From NCBI GenBank assembly GCA_023443125.1, contig JAEZVO010000071.1:14899-78898 (forward strand): a stretch of DNA of 64,000 nt, read 5' to 3'. Position numbers and translations under genes: made by a program. Under the pieces are notes generated by a model, which was given only the letters and a program-made list of their open reading frames with translations, was not told the origin of the DNA and searched no databases. Below are positions 27,523-37,173 of the stretch, in pieces. How positions within the stretch are numbered: position 1 is the stretch's first letter; every line of letters begins with the position of its first letter. Source of the DNA: Actinomycetes bacterium. GTDB taxonomy: Bacteria > Actinomycetota > Actinomycetes > Propionibacteriales > Propionibacteriaceae.

Positions 27523-28302
27523 TTAGCCGAAGCGACCGGTGATGTAGTCTTCCGTCGCCTTTTGCTCGGGGTTGTGGAAGATCTTCTCGGTGGAGCCCAC
27601 CTCGATGAGCTCACCCGGCTTGCCCTGTTCCTTGAGGTTGAAGAACGCCGTCGTGTCGGACACGCGAGCCGCCTGCTGCATGTTGTGTGTCACGATCACG
27701 ACCGTGTATTCCTCCTTCAGCTCCTTGATGAGCTCCTCGATAGCGAGGGTGGAGATGGGGTCGAGCGCCGAGCACGGCTCGTCCATGAGCAGCACGTCGG
27801 GCTCCACTGCCGTCGCACGGGCGATACACAGACGCTGCTGCTGACCACCGGACAGCCCGGAGCCGGGCTTGTCGAGGCGGTCCTTCACCTCGTTCCACAG
27901 GTTGGCGCCACGCAGCGCCTTCTCCGTGATGTCGTCGGCCTCGGAGCGGCTGAGACGCTTCTTGTTGAGGCGGACGCCCGCGAGCACGTTCTCCTGAATC
28001 GACATGGTGGGGAACGGGTTGGGCCGCTGGAACACCATGCCGATCTGGCGACGTACGCGTACCGGGTCGACGTTGGGTGCGTAGAGGTCTACACCGTCGA
28101 GGAGGATTTGCCCCTCCACATATGCACCGGGGATCACCTCGTGCATGCGGTTGATGGAGCGGAGCACGGTGGACTTACCGCAACCCGACGAGCCGATGAA
28201 CGCGGTGACCGCGCGGGGCTCGATAGTCATGTTGACGTTCCGCACCGCGTGGAACTTGCCGTAGTAGATGTCGAGATCCTTGATCTCAATGCGCTTGGCC
28301 AT
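27523..28302 (-). CDS. pstB: Phosphate ABC transporter ATP-binding protein
   Basis: A 259-residue ATPase of the high-affinity phosphate importer. It has Walker [11 protein letters not shown]-loop VFQRPNPFP, the signature [14 protein letters not shown] and Walker [14 protein letters not shown]. The opening [24 protein letters not shown] block and [17 protein letters not shown] are diagnostic for PstB. It is last of pstS-pstC-pstA-pstB, and a strong hairpin terminator follows. Confidence 0.96.
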   Translation of the reverse strand: MAKRIEIKDLDIYYGKFHAVRNVNMTIEPRAVTAFIGSSGCGKSTVLRSINRMHEVIPGAYVEGQILLDGVDLYAPNVDPVRVRRQIGMVFQRPNPFPTMSIQENVLAGVRLNKKRLSRSEADDITEKALRGANLWNEVKDRLDKPGSGLSGGQQQRLCIARATAVEPDVLLMDEPCSALDPISTLAIEELIKELKEEYTVVIVTHNMQQAARVSDTTAFFNLKEQGKPGELIEVGSTEKIFHNPEQKATEDYITGRFG

Positions 28303-28329
28303 TGCAATGAATCCTTTTCGTGTGTGCGG

Positions 28330-29439
28330 TCAGTGGCCCTGCTTGGGGGCGAACTTCCATGCGATGAGGCGGCCTATCAGGTTCAGGCCCATGACGATAA
28401 TGATGAGCACCAGGGCGCCCGTCCAGCCGAGTGCATGCAGCTGCTCTGCGGTGGGGCCGATGGTCTTCAACGACTGGTACACCATCACCGGCAAGGTTGC
28501 GGTGGGGCCGTTGAACGGGTTCGCGTTGGTGAGCTGGAAGTATCCAGCGGTCACCAGGAGCGGTGCCGTCTCACCAATGATGCGGGCGATGCCCAAGATG
28601 ATGCCGGTGATGATGCCTGCCAGCGAGGTCGGCAACACAATCCGGACGATCGTGCGCCACTTCGGCACGCCGAGCGCGTACGACGCCTCGCGCAGCTCGT
28701 TGGGTACCAGCTTGAGCATTTCCTCGGTGGAGCGAACCACCGTCGGGATCATCAGCACCGACAGCGCGATCGAGCCGAGGAACGCTGTGCGGGTCAGCGG
28801 GCTACCTGCGCCGAAGAGCATCGAGAACAGCGCGTAAGCGAACAGACCGGCGACGATCGAGGGGATACCCGTCATCACGTCCACTAGGAAGCGGATGCCG
28901 GCTGCGAGCTTCGTCTTGTTGCCATATTCGACGAGGTAGATCGCGGTGAACAGACCGATCGGGACGGAGATGATGAACGCGATTGCGGTGGTCATCAAGG
29001 TACCGACGAGTGCGTGCGCTGCGCCCAGGTTGGCGCTGGCGTCGTAGGCCTTCGCCTCGGTCTCAGTGAAGTAGGCGAGGTCGAAGCGGGGAGCGCCTCG
29101 GGACACCACCTCGAAGATGAGCGAACCAAGCGGCAGCAGCGCCAGGAGGAAGAGGCTCGTGAGCACGTAGCGAACCAGGCGGTCCACGGCGCGACGCTTG
29201 CCTTCCACTGCGAGGGAGACGATGAACACCAGGGCGAAGAAAATCAGCGTGCCGAATGCGGCTGTGCCGGCCCAGGAGAACGCCCCGGTCAGCGACAGCA
29301 TTCCAGCGGCGATGCCCCATCCCAAGGCGAGGAAGAGAATCCACGAGAACTTGGGCAGCTGCCCACCCGTGATCGCTTCCTTCTCTGGCGACTTGCCGCG
29401 CTTGGGCGTGGCTTCAGTAACTTGTGCGTCAGTCATCAT
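28330..29439 (-). CDS. pstA: Phosphate ABC transporter permease PstA
   Basis: A 369-residue permease with an N-terminal cytoplasmic extension and about six to eight membrane helices. The BPD signature and EAA loop are seen as ELREASYALGVPKWRTIVRIVLP. DVMTGIPSIVAGLFAY is a PstA hallmark. Its start overlaps the pstC stop (TGATG), so translation is coupled. Confidence 0.95.
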   Translation of the reverse strand: MMTDAQVTEATPKRGKSPEKEAITGGQLPKFSWILFLALGWGIAAGMLSLTGAFSWAGTAAFGTLIFFALVFIVSLAVEGKRRAVDRLVRYVLTSLFLLALLPLGSLIFEVVSRGAPRFDLAYFTETEAKAYDASANLGAAHALVGTLMTTAIAFIISVPIGLFTAIYLVEYGNKTKLAAGIRFLVDVMTGIPSIVAGLFAYALFSMLFGAGSPLTRTAFLGSIALSVLMIPTVVRSTEEMLKLVPNELREASYALGVPKWRTIVRIVLPTSLAGIITGIILGIARIIGETAPLLVTAGYFQLTNANPFNGPTATLPVMVYQSLKTIGPTAEQLHALGWTGALVLIIIVMGLNLIGRLIAWKFAPKQGH

Positions 29440-30470
29440 CAGTTTGCTCCAGAGAACTCGGCACGACGTGCAATGATTGCGCGGGCCACCATGTTCACCG
29501 CGAGGGTGATCACGAACAGCACGAGGCCAGCCGCAACCAGCTGAGCCTTACCTGTGCCCTCCGATTCGGGGAAGTTCTGCGCGATGTATGCGGCGATGGT
29601 GTTGGGGTTGTTGCGCGTCAGCAGCTGGAAGGAGATGAGCACCTTGCCGGGCAGGATCATGGCCACGGCCATGGTCTCGCCGAGCGCGCGGCCAAGGCCG
29701 AGCATGCACGACGAAACAACACCCGGCCTGCTGAAGGGGAACACCGCTTGGCGAACCATCTCCCAGCGCGTGGCGCCCAGCGCCAGCGAGGCCTCCTCAT
29801 GCAAGCGCGGGGTCTGCAGGAAGACCTCGCGGGTGAGCGCCGTGATGATGGGCGTTGCCATGAGAGCAAGCACGATCGCGGCGGTGAGCATGTTCTGCCC
29901 GCCGGACGCGAGGATGGGGCGCATCTCGCCGGAGCGCTCGTGCAGCTCCCAGGCGTTGAACAGCGGGAACCAGGCCATGTTCTCGTTCAGCCACTTGAAG
30001 AAGGGGTGCAGCGCGGGGGCGAGCACCGTCACGCCCCACAGGCCGAAGACCACGGAGGGCACGGCGGCCAAGAGGTCGATGATGTAGCCGAAGATGCGGG
30101 ACACGCGCTTGGGCGCGTAGTGCGACAAGAACAACGCGATGCCGACTGCCAGTGGCACGGCCATCACCATGGCCAAGATGGCAGACCAGACGCTACCGAA
30201 CGCGAGTGGGAGTACCCACTGCCAGAACCCGCCGGCAGCTTCGACGGCACGCAGACCGGTAGGCTCCGCCGGGTCGGCACTGAAGGCAGGCAGCGCCTGC
30301 GACGTTAAGAAGGTGGCGACGGCCGCGAGGATCACGAAGATCATCAGCGCCGACGCGAGTGAGATTCCTTTGAAGAGCGCGTCGCCGTAGCGCGCTTTGC
30401 TGCGAACCAGCGAATGGGGGCCGTCGGACTCCGTGCCCACCTGTTCGGTGGAGGGCGTCTGCGTGGACAT
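29439..30470 (-). CDS. pstC: Phosphate ABC transporter permease PstC
   Basis: A 343-residue permease pairing with PstA. The PstC pattern DLLAAVPSVVFGLWG is present, and the EAA loop reads LHEEASLALGATRWEMVRQAVFP. An insertion of polar residues (about HPFFKWLNENMAWFPLFN) in the loop is common in actinobacterial PstC. It is separated from pstS by 133 bases that hold a long hairpin. Confidence 0.95.
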   Translation of the reverse strand: MSTQTPSTEQVGTESDGPHSLVRSKARYGDALFKGISLASALMIFVILAAVATFLTSQALPAFSADPAEPTGLRAVEAAGGFWQWVLPLAFGSVWSAILAMVMAVPLAVGIALFLSHYAPKRVSRIFGYIIDLLAAVPSVVFGLWGVTVLAPALHPFFKWLNENMAWFPLFNAWELHERSGEMRPILASGGQNMLTAAIVLALMATPIITALTREVFLQTPRLHEEASLALGATRWEMVRQAVFPFSRPGVVSSCMLGLGRALGETMAVAMILPGKVLISFQLLTRNNPNTIAAYIAQNFPESEGTGKAQLVAAGLVLFVITLAVNMVARAIIARRAEFSGAN

Positions 30471-30532
30471 GATGCTCCTTAGCGGTGCCTTGCAAGCAGA
30501 ATCGAGGCACCAACGAGGTAGGGGATGAAGGA

Positions 30533-30579
30533 GCGTGAACCGCGCTCGCCTCGCGTGGCGAGACGAGCGCGGTTCACGC
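30533..30579 (-). terminator. 16-bp hairpin between pstS and pstC
   Basis: A perfect 16-bp inverted repeat (GCGTGAACCGCGCTCG and complement) encloses a 15-base loop with a further GCGA/TCGC pairing. No T-run follows on the minus strand. In pst operons such a hairpin often partly terminates or stabilises the pstS message so that the binding protein is made in excess; that is the likely role here (inference). Confidence 0.7.
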
Positions 30580-30603
30580 GATCAACCGAAACTGGTTCAA
30601 AGG

Positions 30604-31746
30604 TCAGGCGTTAATCGAGTCAATCGCAGCCTTGACCTTGGCGGTCATGTCAGCGGACAGCGGAGCGCTGCCAGCCTGCTCAGCGGCCAGCTTCTGACCT
30701 TCCTCGGAGGTGATGTAGGTGAGGTAGCCCTTGACGACCTCAGCAACCTTCTCATCCTCGTACTTGGCGCACGCAACGCCGTAGGAGATGAGGATGATCG
30801 GGTAACCCTCAGCCTCGCGGTCAAGGTTCACGACGATGTCGTGCTCCTCGCGGCCTTCGGTGTCGAGCTCGGAGTTGTCGACCACAGCGGCAGCCTGCTC
30901 CGGGTCGGGAGCAGCGAACTTGCCGTCCTTACCGATGTGGGCAACGCCCAGGCCCTCAGCAGCGGAAGCATCGACGTAGCCGATGGTGAACTCACCCTGC
31001 GACACAGCGTTCTTCACACCGTCGGTCTTCTCAGCGGGCTGGCCGCCGTCGGTGTAGGGGAAGGTCTTGGAGGGCTCCTCGTCCCACACGTCCGGAGCGA
31101 CAGCCTTGAGGTAGTCGGTGAAGTTCTCGGTGGTGCCGGACTCGTCGCCGCGGTAGACCACGTTGATGAACTCGTCGGGCAGTTCGACGCCCTCGTTGAG
31201 CTCAGCGATGGCCGGGTCGTTCCACTTGGAGACGTCGCCCTTGAAAATCTTGGCGGCCAGCTCGCCGGTCATGTTGATGGCGTCAACACCGGGGACGTTG
31301 AAGACGATCGCGACGGGGGAGATGTAGACGGGGAGGTCGTACACGGTGGAGTCAGCGGCGCAAGCCTGGAACTCGCCAGCCTTATTCTCCTCAGCCGTGA
31401 AGGGGGAGTCCGAGCCAGCGAACTGCACTTTGCCCTGCTTGATGCCGTCGCGGCCGGGGCCGGAACCCTCAGGGGCGTACGAGAGCTTGACGTTGGGGTT
31501 GTCCTCCATGAACTTGGCGGTCCAGGCAGCCTGGGCGGCCTTCATCGAGGAGGCGCCCATGCCGGCGATGGTGCCGGAGAGATCGCCGCCACCATCGCCG
31601 CCGTCAGACGAATCCGAGCCGTTGGACTCGGAGGCGGGAGCGTCGTTAGCAGGAGACTTGGTGTCCGTGCCCTGGTCGTCGCCACCGCAAGCGGTGAGAG
31701 CGAGGGCGGCCGTCAAGCCGAGAGCTGCAAAAGCGCGGAGCTTCAT
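30604..31746 (-). CDS. pstS: Phosphate-binding lipoprotein PstS
   Basis: A 380-residue extracellular phosphate-binding protein. It has a signal with lipobox LALTAC, an acidic Ser/Gly linker (DGGDGGGDLSGTI), then the PstS fold: AGMGASSMKAAQAAWTAKF, GSGPGRDGI, FAGSDSPFT and VYRGDESGTTENFTDYL, which carry phosphate contacts. A ribosome site (GAGAGGAATTC) precedes the ATG. A PHO box lies about 105 bases upstream. Confidence 0.96.
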   Translation of the reverse strand: MKLRAFAALGLTAALALTACGGDDQGTDTKSPANDAPASESNGSDSSDGGDGGGDLSGTIAGMGASSMKAAQAAWTAKFMEDNPNVKLSYAPEGSGPGRDGIKQGKVQFAGSDSPFTAEENKAGEFQACAADSTVYDLPVYISPVAIVFNVPGVDAINMTGELAAKIFKGDVSKWNDPAIAELNEGVELPDEFINVVYRGDESGTTENFTDYLKAVAPDVWDEEPSKTFPYTDGGQPAEKTDGVKNAVSQGEFTIGYVDASAAEGLGVAHIGKDGKFAAPDPEQAAAVVDNSELDTEGREEHDIVVNLDREAEGYPIILISYGVACAKYEDEKVAEVVKGYLTYITSEEGQKLAAEQAGSAPLSADMTAKVKAAIDSINA

Positions 31747-31800
31747 GAAATTCCTCTCAAGGGGTCATCATGTGCCGACCTGTTGGGCGGCAGAACGTTT

Positions 31801-31816
31801 GTTCTCAATTGGGAAC
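31801..31816. promoter_or_regulatory. 16-bp near-perfect palindrome upstream of pstS
   Basis: GTTCTCAATTGGGAAC is a palindrome apart from one pair of positions. It overlaps or follows a possible -10 (sense TAGGTT, complement of 31814-31819) for pstS. The position fits an extra operator near the transcription start. The binding protein is unknown. Confidence 0.45.
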
Positions 31817-31850
31817 CTAGGCGGGGTAAGTTACGCGTCTCGGCAACGAA

Positions 31851-31868
31851 GGTGAACAACGGGTGAAC
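31851..31868 (-). promoter_or_regulatory. PHO box upstream of pstS
   Basis: On the minus strand two copies of GTTCACC stand exactly 11 bases apart (complements at 31851-31857 and 31862-31868). This matches the PhoP direct-repeat unit defined in Streptomyces. A -10-like TAGGTT lies about 32 bases downstream of the nearer repeat. It predicts induction of pst genes by phosphate starvation through a PhoR-PhoP system. Confidence 0.8.
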
Positions 31869-31940
31869 AAAGTCCGTATGGCGTGCAGGATGCTGCGAGA
31901 GGCACCAAGATTGTTATCTTCCCGTGATGGGATGAGCGGC

Positions 31941-32807
31941 TTAGGCCGTCGATTTATGGTGTTCCTCCGCGACGATGGTCCCGCTCGAATCACGATGTAG
32001 CACCGTGACTTCTCCGACCAACATGGGGCGGTTTTTCAACCCCAACCCCGCCTGCATTGCAGGCAGTACCGGGCGGTGCCCGCACAATGCCGTCGGCTCC
32101 GTGGCCGCGGCTGCGATTTCGCGTACTTTGGTGGCCACGCCGTCGGGGTCATTCGTGCCCTCTTCTTCGGTGAGGAGCGCGATGGGCTCGGTGCGGATGC
32201 CCTCATAGCGGGCATATGGGGCGAGCGTCTCCGCACACCTGACCGCCGGCGAACTCACGAGGCTGCTGATCCCGAATGCCTCGAACAACGGGATGAGTTC
32301 AGCAGCCTGACGGCGGCCGCGCCCGTCGAGGCGACGGCTCTGGTCGTTGCCCGACCAATGCTTGCGCAGCATCGCCTTCGCATGGCGCACCAGTAGCAGC
32401 GGGGTGGTGGGCGGCAGCGAGAGCGCCTCGGCGAGCACCTTGATGTCGTTGGGATAACTCAGCATGGCGGGGGCTTCGTCGACGGGTACCCAACGCACCT
32501 CGTCGACCTCCTTGTCAGGGACGTGGAAGAACCGTGCCCGCGCCTCGGCGCGCCAGTAGTCGACCTTCTTCGTATGCTTCTTGACGGGGTACGTCACGCT
32601 GGACAACCTGGTGCCGAGGGTGATGATGAGGCCTGTTTCCTCGCGCACCTCGCGCACCGCAGTCACCGGGCGTAGCTCGTCGGGGTGCGCTTTTCCCTTC
32701 GGGAGCGTCCAGTCGTCGTAGGCCTGTCGGTGCACGATCGCGACGTGCTTGACGCCGTCGAAGTCATGGAACACGACGGCACCCGCCGCTCGGACGCGCC
32801 CGCTCAC
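31941..32807 (-). CDS. mutT1: MutT1-like Nudix hydrolase fused to histidine phosphatase
   Basis: A 288-residue two-domain protein. The N-terminal Nudix domain shows the box [23 protein letters not shown] (split by family tolerance). The C-terminal histidine-phosphatase domain starts [15 protein letters not shown], with RHA in place of RHG, and has the second His in LCGHRP. This matches mycobacterial MutT1 (Rv2985), which degrades 8-oxo-GTP and dinucleoside polyphosphates and also sits beside ppk1. The GTG at 32807 overlaps the ppk1 stop as GTGA. A longer frame into ppk1 is an artefact. Confidence 0.88.
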   Translation of the reverse strand: MSGRVRAAGAVVFHDFDGVKHVAIVHRQAYDDWTLPKGKAHPDELRPVTAVREVREETGLIITLGTRLSSVTYPVKKHTKKVDYWRAEARARFFHVPDKEVDEVRWVPVDEAPAMLSYPNDIKVLAEALSLPPTTPLLLVRHAKAMLRKHWSGNDQSRRLDGRGRRQAAELIPLFEAFGISSLVSSPAVRCAETLAPYARYEGIRTEPIALLTEEEGTNDPDGVATKVREIAAAATEPTALCGHRPVLPAMQAGLGLKNRPMLVGEVTVLHRDSSGTIVAEEHHKSTA

Positions 32808-34891
32808 CGCTCGCGCCTGTGGGAGAACTGCTCGATGAGCGCGAACTGTAAGTCGCGCAGGGGCTTGCCGTCGGCGTCGAGTAGGTGTGGCGTCCAGGTG
32901 TGATCGTTGAGTGACCAGTGCACGGTGTCGGGTGCGAAGGCCAAGTCGAACAGGTTCGAGATTTGCTCGATATGGCGACGGTGTGAGAGCCCGACGACCG
33001 CCTCCACCCGGCGGTCGAGGTTGCGGTGCATGAGGTCGGCCGAACCGATCCCCACCACCGGGGTGCCCCCGCCAGCGAACCAATACACGCGGGAATGCTC
33101 CAGGAAGCGCCCCAAGATAGAGCGCACGCGGATGTTCTCGCTCAGCCCAGGCACGCCCGGGCGGATGGTGCAGATGCCGCGCACCCACACGTCGACGGGA
33201 ACCCCAGCCTGCGAGGCCCGGTAGAGCGCGTCGGTGACTTTCTCGTCGACGACGGAGTTCACCTTGATGCGGATACCCGCAGGTTTGCCCGCCTTGTGGT
33301 TGGCAATTTCGCGCTCGATCTGGGCGATCAGGCCCGTGCGGATGCCGTGTGGGGCGACGAGGAGACGTCGGTAATTGCGCTCCTGCGTGATGCCCGAGAG
33401 ATGGTTGAACAGGCGGGCCACGTCGTCGGTGATGATGGGGTTCGACGTGAGCAAGCCCATGTCTTCGTACTGGCGGGCGGTTTTGGGGTTGTAGTTGCCG
33501 GTGCCGATGTGGGCGTAGCGACGCAGGCCCTCGGGCTCGTCGCGCACCACGAGGCACAGCTTGCAGTGGGTTTTCAGCCCGACCATGCCGTACACGACGT
33601 GCACGCCCGCGCGCTCGAGCTTGCGCGCCCAGTCGATGTTGTTTTGTTCGTCGAACCTGGCCTTGATCTCCACCACCGCCAGTACCTGCTTGCCGGCTTG
33701 CGCGGCGTCGACGAGCGCGTCGACGATGGGGGAGTTGCCCGAGGTGCGGTACAGCGTTTGCTTGATGGCGAGCACCTGGGGATCGTGGGCGGCCTGCTCG
33801 ATGAAGCGCTGTACGCTCGTCGCGAACGAATCGTAGGGGTGCTGCAGGAGGACGTCGCGGCGCTTGAGCGCACTGAACATGTCGACGGGTGTGGCGGTCT
33901 CGGCCTCGTTGAGCTCGGGGTGTGTCGTCGGTAGGAAGTTCGGGTATTTGAGGTCTTCGCGGTCGGAGCTGTCGAGCTGGAAGAGGCCCTTGAGGTCGAG
34001 TGGTGCGGGGAGGCGGAACACCTCGTCGTCGTGTACATCCACCTCGTGCTGCAGCATCATGAGGAGGCTGTCGTCGATGTCGTCGGCCACCTCGAGGCGC
34101 ACTGGCGGGCGGCCAACTTTCTGACGTAGGAGTTCCTGCTCCAATGCGGTGAGGAGGTTCTCGGCATCATCCTCCTCAACCTCGATGTCCTCGTTGCGAG
34201 TGACACGGAACGAGGTGTGCGACAGCACCTGCATGCCCGTGAACAGTTGACCCAGATGACGCGCGATGACTTCTTCGAGCGGCAGGTATCTGCCCGGAGA
34301 CACCTCAACGAAGCGCGAGAGGTTGCTGGGCACCTTGATGCGGGCGAATTGTTTCGCTCCGGTGGCGGGGTTGCGCAGCATCACCGCGAGGTTCAGCGAC
34401 AGCCCCGAGATGTAGGGGAACGGGTGCGACGAATCGACCGCCAACGGGGTCAGGATGGGGTAGATGCGCTCGGAGAATATCGTGCGCATGCGGTCTTTCT
34501 CTGCCGCAGTGAGTTCCTCCCACCGGAGGAATTCGATGCCCTCCTTGGCCAATGCCGGACGCACCGTGTGTTGGAAGATGTTCGATTGCTCCTCGACGAG
34601 CTCATGAATGCGCGCGAGCACACGCTCGTGGAGATCCTGCGGGAGGATGCCGCTGGCGCTCGGCTGGGCAACGCCGGCGTCGATGCGGCGCTTCAGCCCT
34701 GCGATGCGCACCATGAAGAACTCGTCGAGGTTGCTGGAAAAGATGGCCAGAAACTTCGCGCGCTCGATGAGCGGAACCCGCACGGCGTCGCTCGCCTGAT
34801 CGAGCACCCGCTTGTTGAACTCCAGCCAGCTGAGTTCGCGATCCCAAAAGCGGTCGGCCGGAAGGTCAGTGTTGTCAACGTAGGTGGTCAT
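32804..34891 (-). CDS. ppk1: Polyphosphate kinase 1
   Basis: A roughly 695-residue PPK1 that reversibly makes polyphosphate from ATP. The N-terminal domain starts [40 protein letters not shown] follows. The phospho-acceptor His is in [21 protein letters not shown], and [19 protein letters not shown] and the second PLD-like block are present. The ATG at 34891 has GGGAGA upstream and overlaps the mshD stop as ATGA. Neighbours mutT1 and mshD and the nearby pst genes make this a phosphate-linked cluster. Confidence 0.96.
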   Translation of the reverse strand: MTTYVDNTDLPADRFWDRELSWLEFNKRVLDQASDAVRVPLIERAKFLAIFSSNLDEFFMVRIAGLKRRIDAGVAQPSASGILPQDLHERVLARIHELVEEQSNIFQHTVRPALAKEGIEFLRWEELTAAEKDRMRTIFSERIYPILTPLAVDSSHPFPYISGLSLNLAVMLRNPATGAKQFARIKVPSNLSRFVEVSPGRYLPLEEVIARHLGQLFTGMQVLSHTSFRVTRNEDIEVEEDDAENLLTALEQELLRQKVGRPPVRLEVADDIDDSLLMMLQHEVDVHDDEVFRLPAPLDLKGLFQLDSSDREDLKYPNFLPTTHPELNEAETATPVDMFSALKRRDVLLQHPYDSFATSVQRFIEQAAHDPQVLAIKQTLYRTSGNSPIVDALVDAAQAGKQVLAVVEIKARFDEQNNIDWARKLERAGVHVVYGMVGLKTHCKLCLVVRDEPEGLRRYAHIGTGNYNPKTARQYEDMGLLTSNPIITDDVARLFNHLSGITQERNYRRLLVAPHGIRTGLIAQIEREIANHKAGKPAGIRIKVNSVVDEKVTDALYRASQAGVPVDVWVRGICTIRPGVPGLSENIRVRSILGRFLEHSRVYWFAGGGTPVVGIGSADLMHRNLDRRVEAVVGLSHRRHIEQISNLFDLAFAPDTVHWSLNDHTWTPHLLDADGKPLRDLQFALIEQFSHRRER

Positions 34892-35676
34892 GCAGTTCTC
34901 CCGAAGCATGTATCGCGTGCCGCAATCGAAAAGCCTGCGGCTTCGTACATCCGAACGACGCGCTCCTCGGCTGCCTCGACGTACAGCTCGGCAGTGTGGT
35001 CACCCACGGCGGCAAGATGCTGAAGACCGGCGGCCAGAAGTGCCCGGCCGATGCCCTTCCCCTCGTGCCTGGGCGCGACAGCAATAACATACACTTCACC
35101 CAGCCCGTCCCCGTGCCGCTTCGTCCAGTGAAAACCGACGGGTGCGCCGCCGTCGCGGGCAACCAGGAGCCCGTCGGGGCTGAACCAGGGCTGGCTTCGT
35201 AAATCGTCGAACTCGGCGCGGGTGAGTTTGCCCTGTTCGGGGTGGTGGGCGAACGCCTGCGCGTTGATGGCGACGATGGCGTCAGCGTCGTCGGGCTGGA
35301 ACGGGCTGATCTCGACGGGGGAGTCGTCGGAAGTAGCGTTGCTGAGGGGGCGCGTCATCCGTAGGAGCGTGCGGTGAGGTTTGAGGCCGACGGCTTGTGC
35401 GAGCGCTTCCGCGCCGGGGAGCGTTCCGAACGCCCACACGTCGAGGTTGGGATGCTCCTCGAGGAGGCGTTGCAGTAGCGCACGGCCGTGCCCACGGCGA
35501 CGGTGCTCGGGGTGGACGGCCAGCATGATGGTGCCGTCGCGGAGGTCAACGACGGCTTCCGCGACGTCAGTCGTGATGACGTGACCCGGGCGTAATCCCT
35601 GCATGACGAGCTTGCCGGACTCATTGATGGGCGCGACGCCGTCGACAGTGGTTGCTGCTTCGAATACCGAACCCAC
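34888..35676 (-). CDS. mshD: Mycothiol synthase
   Basis: A 262-residue protein of two GNAT folds, transferring acetyl from acetyl-CoA to Cys-GlcN-Ins, the last step of mycothiol synthesis. The first domain has [16 protein letters not shown]; the second has [21 protein letters not shown]. MshD proteins are usually around 300 residues, so this is slightly short. The GTG at 35676 follows AAGGAG by four bases; upstream in-frame starts lack ribosome sites. Mycothione reductase in the window supports the call. Confidence 0.88.
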   Translation of the reverse strand: MGSVFEAATTVDGVAPINESGKLVMQGLRPGHVITTDVAEAVVDLRDGTIMLAVHPEHRRRGHGRALLQRLLEEHPNLDVWAFGTLPGAEALAQAVGLKPHRTLLRMTRPLSNATSDDSPVEISPFQPDDADAIVAINAQAFAHHPEQGKLTRAEFDDLRSQPWFSPDGLLVARDGGAPVGFHWTKRHGDGLGEVYVIAVAPRHEGKGIGRALLAAGLQHLAAVGDHTAELYVEAAEERVVRMYEAAGFSIAARDTCFGRTA

Positions 35677-35745
35677 GACACTCCTTCGACTCCGGGTGAA
35701 CCGTAATCTTAGTCGGCCGCGTGGGAACCCTCTACGATTGCTCTC

Positions 35746-36513
35746 GTGGTGTCGAGACTGCCCGACGAGTTTTTTCGACGGCGCCCCGAACCGGCCGAGG
35801 TCGACGAGGCGCCGGCAGAGCCTGCCCTCGACTCCGAGCCTGATGGCGAGTCGCAGCACAGCGAATCCAGCGCCCCGACATCACGGCCCATGCTCATCCC
35901 AGTGCGAATCGCCGCGGTGCTCATCCTGCTCGCGGGCCTGTTGGGTTTCGGCGTCAGCAAGGCATTGGTGACGAACTCCTCGCAAGGCCCTGAAGCAAGT
36001 ACGTCTCCGTCGGCCCCCGCAAGCTCGGTAACAGCTACCCCGAGCCCCAACGAGAGCGACAAGGACGGGCATGCCGTCTACGACGGGGCCACAGAGAGCC
36101 TCGTGCCGTCGGCGGTCACGACCACCTGCGCGGACGTTGACCCGAGCGGGCTCGTTGACGCGAGCGAGACCACCGGTTGGGAGTGCGAGGGCGATGGCGT
36201 TGGGGAACAAATCGAGTTTCAGTTCTCGGGTGTCGAGGAGATCGTCGGTGTGAGCCTCACCAGCGGCAATTCCGCCGAGCCTGAGGAGACCGCTGGCCAG
36301 CGACAGGTGATGAGCGTGCGCTGGCGGTTCTCCGACGGATCCTGGTTCGACCAGGGGCTCTCCGGTAGCAATGGTGCGTCGCAGGCCGTTGGCTTTCCGC
36401 AAGTGCGCGCCGACTCGGTGACGCTCGAGGTGGTGTCGACGAGTGACTCTCCGGGCGGAGATGAGGGCGACAGGATCACCATCGGCAACGTGGAGTTCCT
36501 GCGGGCCGGGTAA
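35746..36513 (+). CDS. Membrane-anchored protein with discoidin-like outer domain
   Basis: A 255-residue protein: an acidic cytoplasmic N terminus (residues 1-48), one membrane helix (PVRIAAVLILLAGLLGFGVS), a Ser/Pro/Thr linker, and a beta-rich outer domain resembling NADase-type glycan-binding or discoidin modules (TTGWECEGDGVGEQIEFQF, VRWRFSDGSWFDQGL). The ligand is unknown. The GTG start has a -10-like TACGAT ending seven bases upstream (leaderless). It is divergent from mshD. Confidence 0.6.
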   Translation: MVSRLPDEFFRRRPEPAEVDEAPAEPALDSEPDGESQHSESSAPTSRPMLIPVRIAAVLILLAGLLGFGVSKALVTNSSQGPEASTSPSAPASSVTATPSPNESDKDGHAVYDGATESLVPSAVTTTCADVDPSGLVDASETTGWECEGDGVGEQIEFQFSGVEEIVGVSLTSGNSAEPEETAGQRQVMSVRWRFSDGSWFDQGLSGSNGASQAVGFPQVRADSVTLEVVSTSDSPGGDEGDRITIGNVEFLRAG

Positions 36514-36553
36514 CGGATATGCGGGTTCTGCCAGCGCTTGTACACTGGCGCGC

Positions 36554-36667
36554 ATGGTCGCGATCTTGCCTTGGGTGATGATTGTTGCCGCCGCGCTGTT
36601 GGCGCTGGCAGCGACGGTCACCCTTGTCCGAATACTCATCGACCTCGCGACCAGACTGAGGGACTGA
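36554..36667 (+). CDS. Single-span small membrane protein
   Basis: A 37-residue protein consisting almost entirely of one membrane helix (LPWVMIVAAALLALAATVTL) with a short charged tail. The ATG at 36554 is seven bases after a -10-like TACACT, so it would be translated from a leaderless mRNA. It ends two bases before the nitrobindin-like gene, suggesting co-expression. Family not recognised. Confidence 0.55.
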   Translation: MVAILPWVMIVAAALLALAATVTLVRILIDLATRLRD

Positions 36668-36669
36668 CC

Positions 36670-37173
36670 ATGAACATTGACATCGAAGTACCTGAGGGTC
36701 TCGATCCGGCACTCACTGCGCTCGGGTGGCTCGTCGGGCAGTGGGAGGGCACCGGCAACGGCACCGACCACGAGGGCAACGATTTCGCTTTCGAGCAGCG
36801 CATCCAGTTCTGGCCGGGCGGCGGACCGTACATGTACTACCTGGCGCAGGCCTATCTCCTGGACGAGGACGGCAAGCCCGGGGAAATGTTCGATATGGAG
36901 ACGGGATTCTGGCACCCGAAGCCCGACGCGTCGCTGTCTGTCACCACCACGAACTCCAATGGGTGGACCGAGGTGTTGGTTGGGAAGATCCAGGTGACGC
37001 GGATTGACCTGCGCACGGATGCCGTGATGCGCACCGAGTCCGCGACGGTGGAGCACACCGCGGGGCAGCGCCTGTACGGCAAGGTGGAGGGCGACCTCAT
37101 GTACGCGCTGGATCGCGCGACGACCAGCCACGAACTGCGTCCCCACATGTGGGCGAGGTTGAAGCGTGTCTGA
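36670..37173 (+). CDS. Nitrobindin-like (FABP-like) protein
   Basis: A 167-residue beta-barrel protein with the family opening GWLVGQWEGTGNG (the GxWxGxG motif) and a C-terminal SHELRPHMWARLKR segment. In nitrobindins a C-terminal His binds ferric haem and the protein scavenges or isomerises peroxynitrite; the His residues of SHELRPH are candidates. It lies between the small membrane protein and ygfZ; its end overlaps ygfZ by eight bases. Confidence 0.82.
   Translation: MNIDIEVPEGLDPALTALGWLVGQWEGTGNGTDHEGNDFAFEQRIQFWPGGGPYMYYLAQAYLLDEDGKPGEMFDMETGFWHPKPDASLSVTTTNSNGWTEVLVGKIQVTRIDLRTDAVMRTESATVEHTAGQRLYGKVEGDLMYALDRATTSHELRPHMWARLKRV

Noticed and set aside
27562..28887. 441-residue plus-strand frame opposite pstB and pstA
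   Set aside because: Antisense to two well-supported pst genes, with Glu/Val/His-rich shadow composition and no recognisable fold.
32808..33557. N-terminal extension of mutT1 across ppk1
   Set aside because: The extra 250 residues are a shadow of ppk1; the GTGA overlap at 32807 gives the expected Nudix start.
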